The translations under genes were made by a program, and so were the position numbers. This document shows, piece by piece, positions 58,431 to 64,000 of a stretch of DNA of 64,000 nt. The stretch covers positions 8,308,001-8,372,000 of the forward strand of contig NC_048556.1 of the NCBI RefSeq assembly GCF_902806685.2, read 5' to 3'. The stretch is from Maniola hyperantus. Taxonomy: Eukaryota > Arthropoda > Insecta > Lepidoptera > Nymphalidae. How positions within the stretch are numbered: the stretch's first letter is position 1; every line of letters begins with the position of its first letter. The notes under the pieces were generated by a model that saw only the letters and a list, made by a program, of their open reading frames with translations, had not been told where the DNA came from and made no database searches.

Positions 58431-58765
58431 ACTTGTACGAGTTACAGTCGCGTTTGAACGCGACTCGAGACTACTAAGTTTACGTAATTCCAAATAATTC
58501 ACAGGCACTATCCTTGTTTATGAGTTAGAAACGCGTTAAAAATTAAAATACACCACGGAATTCTCAGTTTTATTCTGATTTTAAAATGTAAGCACTCCAC
58601 TTGTACTAGTTAAAAATGCATAACGCGGCACGAAATCTAATAAAAGTTTATTTTGATTTTGAAAATAAAAGATACTATCTGCACTTGTACAAGTAACTAA
58701 AAGCTTTTAAACGCGGCACCAAACTTTATTTTCAAAGTTTATTTTCAAAGCACAATAAAAAGAAC
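58430..58765. repeat. Four diverged units of an 84-bp-period repeat
   Basis: The unit core CACTTGTACNAGTTA followed about 15 bp later by AACGCG(GCAC) starts near 58430, 58512 (most diverged), 58598 and 58682, an even spacing of about 84 bp. It lies immediately 5' of the CDC42SE start codon on its strand, so it falls in the promoter or leader. Confidence 0.7.
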
Positions 58766-59127
58766 TTTACTTTTACGATTCTCGTTATTAAATGGCCGAG
58801 TTTTGTCCAAGTCTTTCTTTAGAGCCAAGATAAGTTAGATTATATTTTATATTATCGGTTGTGTGATAATATTGTCTGTGTTTAGGAGAAGATGCGTCCG
58901 CTGCGCTGATCCGGCGGGGACTGATCGAGTCACATGGCTCGCGGGTGAAATCTGTGAACAAGAAAAATATATTTTGAATCGAGTTCTTGGAATCGATAAC
59001 TAACGACCTTGTTTATGTATCTTTTATTCATAATTTAGGTATCTAAGTATACAATGAAAATTTAGGTAGGTCATGTTTGTATATTGTTTGAAATTGAAAC
59101 CAGTACAACTAGGATAAGTCTATATAG

Positions 59128-59205
59128 TATGCGATAGGTCGAGAATCGAGATGGCCATCGGGGTGGGGACGCCCCGCACATCCCCCGCGCTAGACCAAGC
59201 CCAAG
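59128..59205. repeat. MITE-4 half copy
   Basis: TGCGATAGGTCGAGAATCGAGATGGCCATCGGGGTGGGGACGCCCCGCAC, one arm plus the GC core; the far arm is missing where a SINE-A begins. Confidence 0.6.
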
Positions 59206-59490
59206 ATCATCATCATCTCAATTCCCAACCTATCAGCGGCCTACTGCTGGTCTCCTAACATAATGAGAAGGGCTTAAGACATATGGTCCATCACGCTGGC
59301 CAAGTGCGGATGATGAGTCTATCGACTTCACACACGTTTGAGAAAATTATGGTGAATTCTCAGGCATGCAGGTTACCAACATAATTAACTTGATTCACTT
59401 GATGTATCCACTTTACCTCAGTACAAATTTTCTTAGTCAACCCAACCGAAAATTGAATCTGGGACTTCTTACTAGCAAGACAAGGTCACT
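59203..59490 (-). repeat. SINE-A copy, reverse
   Basis: GATCATCATCATCTCAATTCCC, CGCTGGCCAAGTGCGGATG, ATTATGGTGAATTCTCAGGCATGCAGG. Diverged head. Confidence 0.65.
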
Positions 59491-59849
59491 TTATAAGCAG
59501 CAAGGTATTATTAGCGTTCTTAATTTGTGAGCGAGGTCAGGACAGGGGCATTGTCTAGTTCAGTATCAAATAGATATTTATTAATTAAGTTATACAGAAG
59601 GTTCCTAATTCTTAACGATCTATTAGCTAATGGTGGGCTAATGGATCTTGCTTATCAATATCTAAGTACTTTGTTTATGTAATTTTCTTTGTTCTTTATA
59701 ATATATACGGTCCGCTAGATATCATATATTCGTACCTTCAAAAGAAAAGTGAATTTCTAGGCACGCTCACTCCACCTTAGGCTGCATCATCTCCTACCGT
59801 TTGGTTTGGCGTGATTGCAGTCAAGCGTAAACAAAAATAGTGAAAAAAA

Positions 59850-59920
59850 CCGGCCAAGTGCGAGTCAGACTCGCGCACTGAGGGTTCCCAGTCGTATTTT
59901 TTCTACATTTTGCACGATAC
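59850..59920. repeat. Short dispersed repeat head
   Basis: AAACCGGCCAAGTGCGAGTCAGACTCGCGCACTGAGGGTTCC, a word string common in lepidopteran genomes; related to 16940-17130. Confidence 0.6.
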
Positions 59921-59984
59921 TTCAAAAACTATTATACACAAAAATAAATAAAAATCTGTTTTAGAGTATACAGGTAAATCATCA

Positions 59985-60232
59985 CCGTAATTATCCAAAC
60001 ATCGCCTGCCCACTTGTGAGCACGGGCCTCCTTTCAGAATGAGAAGGGTTCATCTCATAGTCTATCACGCTGTCCAAGTGCGAATTGGCAGACCGTATTC
60101 ACACACCTTCACATTATGGAGAACTCTCAGGCATGCAGGTTTCCTCACGATATTCTCCATCACTGTTAAAGCAAGTAAGTAAGTAGCACCGAAAAGTTAG
60201 AGATGCGCATCCGGGATCGTACTCCGTAGTCC
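59985..60232 (-). repeat. SINE-A copy, reverse
   Basis: GAGCACGGGCCTCCTTTCAGAATGAG, GTCCAAGTGCGAATTGGCAGACC, GGAGAACTCTCAGGCATGCAGGTTTCCTCACG, GCACCGAAAAGTTAGAGATGCGCATCCGGGATCG. Confidence 0.75.
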
Positions 60233-60594
60233 AGACTTCTTTTTCTTTCCGGACGGAGTCTTTGTGTTCAATAGGTACACTGGTAGGTAGGTACTTTAAC
60301 TTCTAAGTCTTGGCAAACTGGTCTTCGTATAGCTAGACTATCTAGATGCGCATAGATACATAACATATTTGTTGATATGCATATAGATTATGGCCGAGAC
60401 TAAGGCCTTTACAGCATCCCTGTCAGATGGCTATCAGGCGTTTTTCAGAACATCTCTCTTATCTCCCGTGTTATCCAGCCTCTCCATACTGACACGCCGA
60501 TAAGATAACATCATTCCGGTGAAGTTAGAGGTCACGTTATTGTATTTTTTTTCACGTGTTAGAAACATCTCCTATGGAATATTTTTTTATATTA

Positions 60595-60825
60595 CAACTA
60601 GCTTATGCTCGCGACTTCGTCCGCGTGGACTACACAAATTTCAAACCCCTATTTCACCCCCTTAGGGGTTGAATTTTCAAAAATCCTTTCTTAGCGGATG
60701 CCTACGCCGTCATCGCTATCCGCATGCCAAATTTCAGCCCGATCCATCCAGTAGTTTGAGCTGTGCGTTGATAGATCAGTCAGTCAGTCAGTCAGTCAGT
60801 CACCTTTTCCTTTTATATATTTAGA
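60595..60825. repeat. Dispersed repeat D, inverted copy with (CAGT)n
   Basis: CTAGCTTATGCTCGCGACTTCGTCCGCGTGGACTACAC ... CCAGTAGTTTGAGCTGTGCGTTGATAGATC, then CAGT repeats (60778-60803) and CCTTTTCCTTTTATATA. Confidence 0.75.
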
Positions 60826-60894
60826 TACATTATTATAAACCTATGGAATTTGAGAAGGAGAATTTGAGAACCTATTGAAATTTTTTCATACTAG

Positions 60895-61110
60895 ACTAGA
60901 TGACGCTCGCGACTTCGTCCGCGTGGATTTAGGTTTTTAAAAATCCATGAACTCTTTGATTTTCCGATATAAAGCGTCTCCGGGATCCTGTACCAAATTT
61001 TGTCAAAATCGGTTAAGAGCTTTACAATTTGTCTGTTTTCCTGTGGAAACATGTAGTTTTCCCGGGGCAAAAAGTAGCCTAGGTTGTACGCGGGATATAA
61101 GCTAACTCTG
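60895..61110. repeat. RTE-like LINE 3' end
   Basis: ATGACGCTCGCGACTTCGTCCGCGTGGATTTAGG, GATTTTCCGATATAAAGCGTCTCC and GGCAAAAAGTAGCCTAGG. Confidence 0.6.
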
Positions 61111-61427
61111 TATTCATCAAAACGTCACTGCACCTTCGCCAACCTTAACCTAACCCCAAGCCTTCCCACGAGCAATCTCAGTCAACCAATAGGTACAATA
61201 GCGTATACTTACCTTTAGCGGCATAATAATGAGGTTACATAGTATAAACTAGGTATTGCTAGGGCATCTCTCCTTTCATTTAAAGTCTATTGAACTCTCA
61301 TTTCTCCAAGTTTAAAGACAGATCACGTTCCACGCCAGCGTCACGGTTCTGGGAAAACCAATAGGTACCTACTCTCTCATTTGGTCACCCTACGACTTCC
61401 ATAAAGCCAAGGATACCGGCTGCATTT

Positions 61428-61610
61428 TTTTAAAAATAGAGATAGCGAGCAAACGGTCAGGCGGGTCACCTGATGTCAAGTGATTACCGCCGCCCATGAA
61501 CATTAGCAACACCAGAGGAACCGCCGATGCGTTGCCGTCCTTTAAGGAATTTGTTGGTCCGCCCCTTGAATAACCACATGTTGTAGTCTAGTGGGAAAAT
61601 TATTTTCGCG
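61428..61610. repeat. Dispersed LINE-end-like repeat
   Basis: GAGCAAACGGTCAGGCGGGTCACCTGATGTCAAGTGATTACCGCCGCCCATGAACATTAGCAACACCAGAGG is a word string widespread in Lepidoptera; single copy here. Confidence 0.65.
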
Positions 61611-62867
61611 TTAGACAGCCAGGAAATCGTTAAATAGTTGAGTAGGTATACCTACTTTATTTTCTCCGTGTTAAACATACTACATATTAGGTATTTTCCG
61701 CAAAGAAACATTGACATTTTCCATCAAGTTTTTACATCTTTCTTAGAAAGAAAATTAATAAAATTGCAACATCCCGCGAGCTCAGCATTCTTTAAAGTAG
61801 GCAAGGAAAAGGGAAGGACTTTAATAAGAAGTTGGAATGTAGCCAGCCACTTAGCTTAGCTTTGCTATAATACAAGTGCTTTGTGAGTTGTCTGTCTGTC
61901 TCAGACACTGTATATTTGATTTATCATTTATCACTTACATAGTTATTTGAAAGACGAGATAAAGAAACCTTTGTGCTTAAAGTGCCTAAATCAAAATAAT
62001 TTGCAGACTAAAGTTATCCAGTCTTTGCAATAAAAATAATCATTTATCATTTATTTATTCAATGCATTCCAATATTAATTATATTTAACTCATTAAACAT
62101 TTATTATAATGGCACCCCGTTGGGGCACAGCAATTTTAGCAGGGAGACGGCGCTGTATTAATCGTCAAAGTAGGTAGTCATTTATTTTACTAGGCTTTTT
62201 TCGATTAGGAATGTTTTTTACGAATCAATGAACGCTATATTACTCTCGATTGTTTTAATGTGGTCAGGAATTTAAAATAAAAGTCTATCTATCTTAAAGC
62301 ATATCTATCTATTGTACCCTTTAAGTAACAATGGTGGTTCAACTTAATAAATACCTACCGAGTACCGACTACACGCCTTGTACGTAGACAATAGTGTCTG
62401 CTTGTGCCTTCAGCTATTGTCATTTGTCTCAGACAACTTCAGAACCGCAGAGGATTATTGAGTGCGTGTGTGAATAAAAATGGTTTTTTATTTTTTCTTT
62501 GTCTCATTCGAAGTACCGTTCCAGAGTCTAGCTCACGGAACAGAATTTTCTGTTCCGTGGTCTAGCTAGACTACCAAGAACTTTGCGTTCCGGTACGAAG
62601 CAGTGTGCTGCAGTGTGGATGCACAATTTAAAGTATGGGACTGTAAATTCCACTGTAGATCCTTTCTTCCACGTGTAATTTTCTGCCTAATTTACAAAAT
62701 TGTATAGGGTTACCAAATACGACTGATTTGATTTAAGTCAATGTAAGTATGAAAAAGAATTGAGAAAAAAAACCAGAGCTGTTTTCTTTTTTGTAGACTA
62801 GATCGCAGGCATTTTTCGTAGGCTTTATTAAAGCAAAGCACCCTTGCTTGGTTACGCAGAAAATCCA

Positions 62868-63112
62868 TACTAATATTATAAATGCGAAAGTGTGTCTGTC
62901 TGTCTGTCCGTCTGTCTGTCTGTCTGTCTGTCTCTAGCCTCTAGCCTTTCACGGCCCATCCGTTCAACCGATTTTGACGAAATTTGGTACAGAGATAGCT
63001 TGCATTCCGGGGAAGGACATAGGCTACTTTTTATCCCGGAAAATCAAAGAGTTCCCACGGGATCCTTAAAAACCTAAATCCACGCGTACGAAGTCGCGGG
63101 CATCAGCTAGTA
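62868..63112. repeat. RTE-like LINE 3' end with (TGTC)n, well preserved
   Basis: CCATACTAATATTATAAATGCGAAAG, TGTC/CGTC run 62893-62935, CTTTCACGGCCCATCCGTTCAACCGATTTTGACG, GGCTACTTTTTATCCCGGAAAATCAAAG, GAAGTCGCGGGCATCAGCTAG. Reference copy of the family. Confidence 0.75.
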
Positions 63113-63124
63113 AGTAATAAGTAT

Positions 63125-63290
63125 GTATAATAGAATAATAGAATGTTTTTTATTCATGTAAACTTTTTACAAGTGCTTATGAATAGTCAGGTAGTTTTAA
63201 TTTACCACTGGTTCGGAATGCCGTTCCTACCGAGAAGAACCAGCAAGAAACTCGGCGGTTGCTCTTTTTAATTTTAATTTTATGTAACAA
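63125..63290. repeat. LINE 3'-end-like repeat E, copy 2
   Basis: TTTTTTATTCATGTAAACTTTTTACAAGTGC, CCACTGGTTCGGAATGCCGTTCCTACCGAGAAGAACCAGCAAGAAACTCGGCGG; matches 46975-47100. Confidence 0.65.
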
Positions 63291-63789
63291 TACATACCCA
63301 ATCCATAAACTTATTTTGAGCTTTGTATTAACATTATTAGACATCTATCCTCTGCCGCGTAAATATATTGAATCCATACCAATCTTTATTAAACAGCTAA
63401 TAAATAGTTAAGTGTCGCTGATCAGTGACCTGACCGGTGAAAGTTTACGGCCGATCCGATCTGTGTGACACAAGGCGAAAGTGACACGGATCAGCTCGGA
63501 TTTGTGCATAATATTATATAGTAAATATTAGATAATATACTTAGATAACTTCACCGACCCTTTCTGCCGGTATTGCTTATCGGTGGCTATGCTCACAACT
63601 CAGTGACTCTGTTGTTCAATGATTGATGACTAATTATAATTATTATTGACGGGTTTAGGATTACTTAGTTGGATAATAGTTCCGCTTGATACTATACCAA
63701 CATACTTCTTTTGGTTCCTCTATTTTATAAGGATAAGAATACTTAATAGTGTGGCTACTGGCTAGTTCTTCTAATTTATATCCATATAC

Positions 63790-64000
63790 CTAGGACCTAG
63801 GTTTATAAAAGGAAAGCCTGAGCTGACTGATCTATCAACGCACAGCTCAAACTACTGGACGAATCGGGCTGCACTTTGGCATGCAATTATGACGTAGGCA
63901 TCTGTTAAGAAAGGATTTTTGTAAGATAAAACCCTAAGGGGATAAAATAGGGGTTTGAAATTTGTGTTGTTCACGTGGACAAAGTCACGAGCATAAGCTA
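63790..64000. repeat. Dispersed repeat D copy, reaches the window edge
   Basis: TATAAAAGGAAAGCCTGAGCTGACTGATCTATCAACGCACAGCTC ... CACGAGCATAAGCTA; same orientation as 55105-55340, mildly diverged. Confidence 0.7.

Larger units (their letters stand above)
58766..64000. other. Right flank; repeats, no gene recognised
   Basis: 58880-58945 is a small GC-rich patch that might be a leader exon of CDC42SE. Repeats: MITE-4 half (59128-59205), SINE-A copies (59203-59490, 59985-60232), repeat D (60595-60825, 63790-64000), RTE-like ends (60895-61110, 62868-63112), a LINE-end-like repeat (61428-61610) and repeat E (63125-63290). 59500-59760, 61610-62850 and 63300-63780 hold nothing I can name. Confidence 0.55.

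Overview
This is a stretch of an insect nuclear genome, most likely from a moth or butterfly. Introns and spacers are AT-rich and packed with short repeats of kinds common in Lepidoptera: tRNA-derived SINEs ending in GAT repeats, decayed RTE/CR1-type LINE ends, and many foldback MITEs. GC-rich coding exons stand out sharply. The species cannot be named from the sequence. Nothing bacterial, plasmid-like or viral is visible, and there is no CRISPR array.

Three protein genes can be supported. (1) About 5.7-30.2 kb, plus strand: the 3' part of osa, the insect ARID1/BAF250 subunit of the BAP/SWI-SNF chromatin remodeller. Twelve coding exons join in one unbroken frame of about 1255 residues. They hold the ARID DNA-binding domain (split over two exons) and the C-terminal BAF250_C domain (one 1.87-kb, very GC-rich last exon). 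The N-terminal part is not recognised and probably lies before the window. (2) About 33.7-42.2 kb, plus strand: an unrecognised gene rebuilt from 14 small exons. All splice phases agree and give a complete 752-residue, Arg/Asp/Ser-rich protein. Three consecutive symmetric exons each encode one unit of a tandem Trp-centred repeat. This is the most novel item here. (3) About 46.4-58.4 kb, minus strand: a CDC42 small effector (SPEC/CDC42SE) gene. One exon carries the palmitoylation-type Cys pair and the CRIB motif; the next lies 11.7 kb away; the last coding exon was not found. Genes 2 and 3 converge.

Region by region: 1-5.7 kb, repeats and no proven exon; 5.7-30.2 kb, osa, with an antisense LINE (uninterrupted 871-codon endonuclease/RT frame) just before the first ARID exon and a 59-bp copy of that exon in the next intron; 30.2-33.6 kb, spacer with a three-layer nest of transposons; 33.7-42.2 kb, the novel gene; 42.2-46.4 kb, repeats; 46.4-58.4 kb, CDC42SE and its giant intron; 58.4-64 kb, an 84-bp-period repeat upstream of CDC42SE, then repeats only.

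The genes show no shared pathway: osa acts in chromatin, CDC42SE acts at the membrane in Rho-GTPase signalling, and the middle gene's product looks nuclear by composition only. All gene models are conceptual splices read by eye from splice sites, phase and protein similarity; no transcript data were available.
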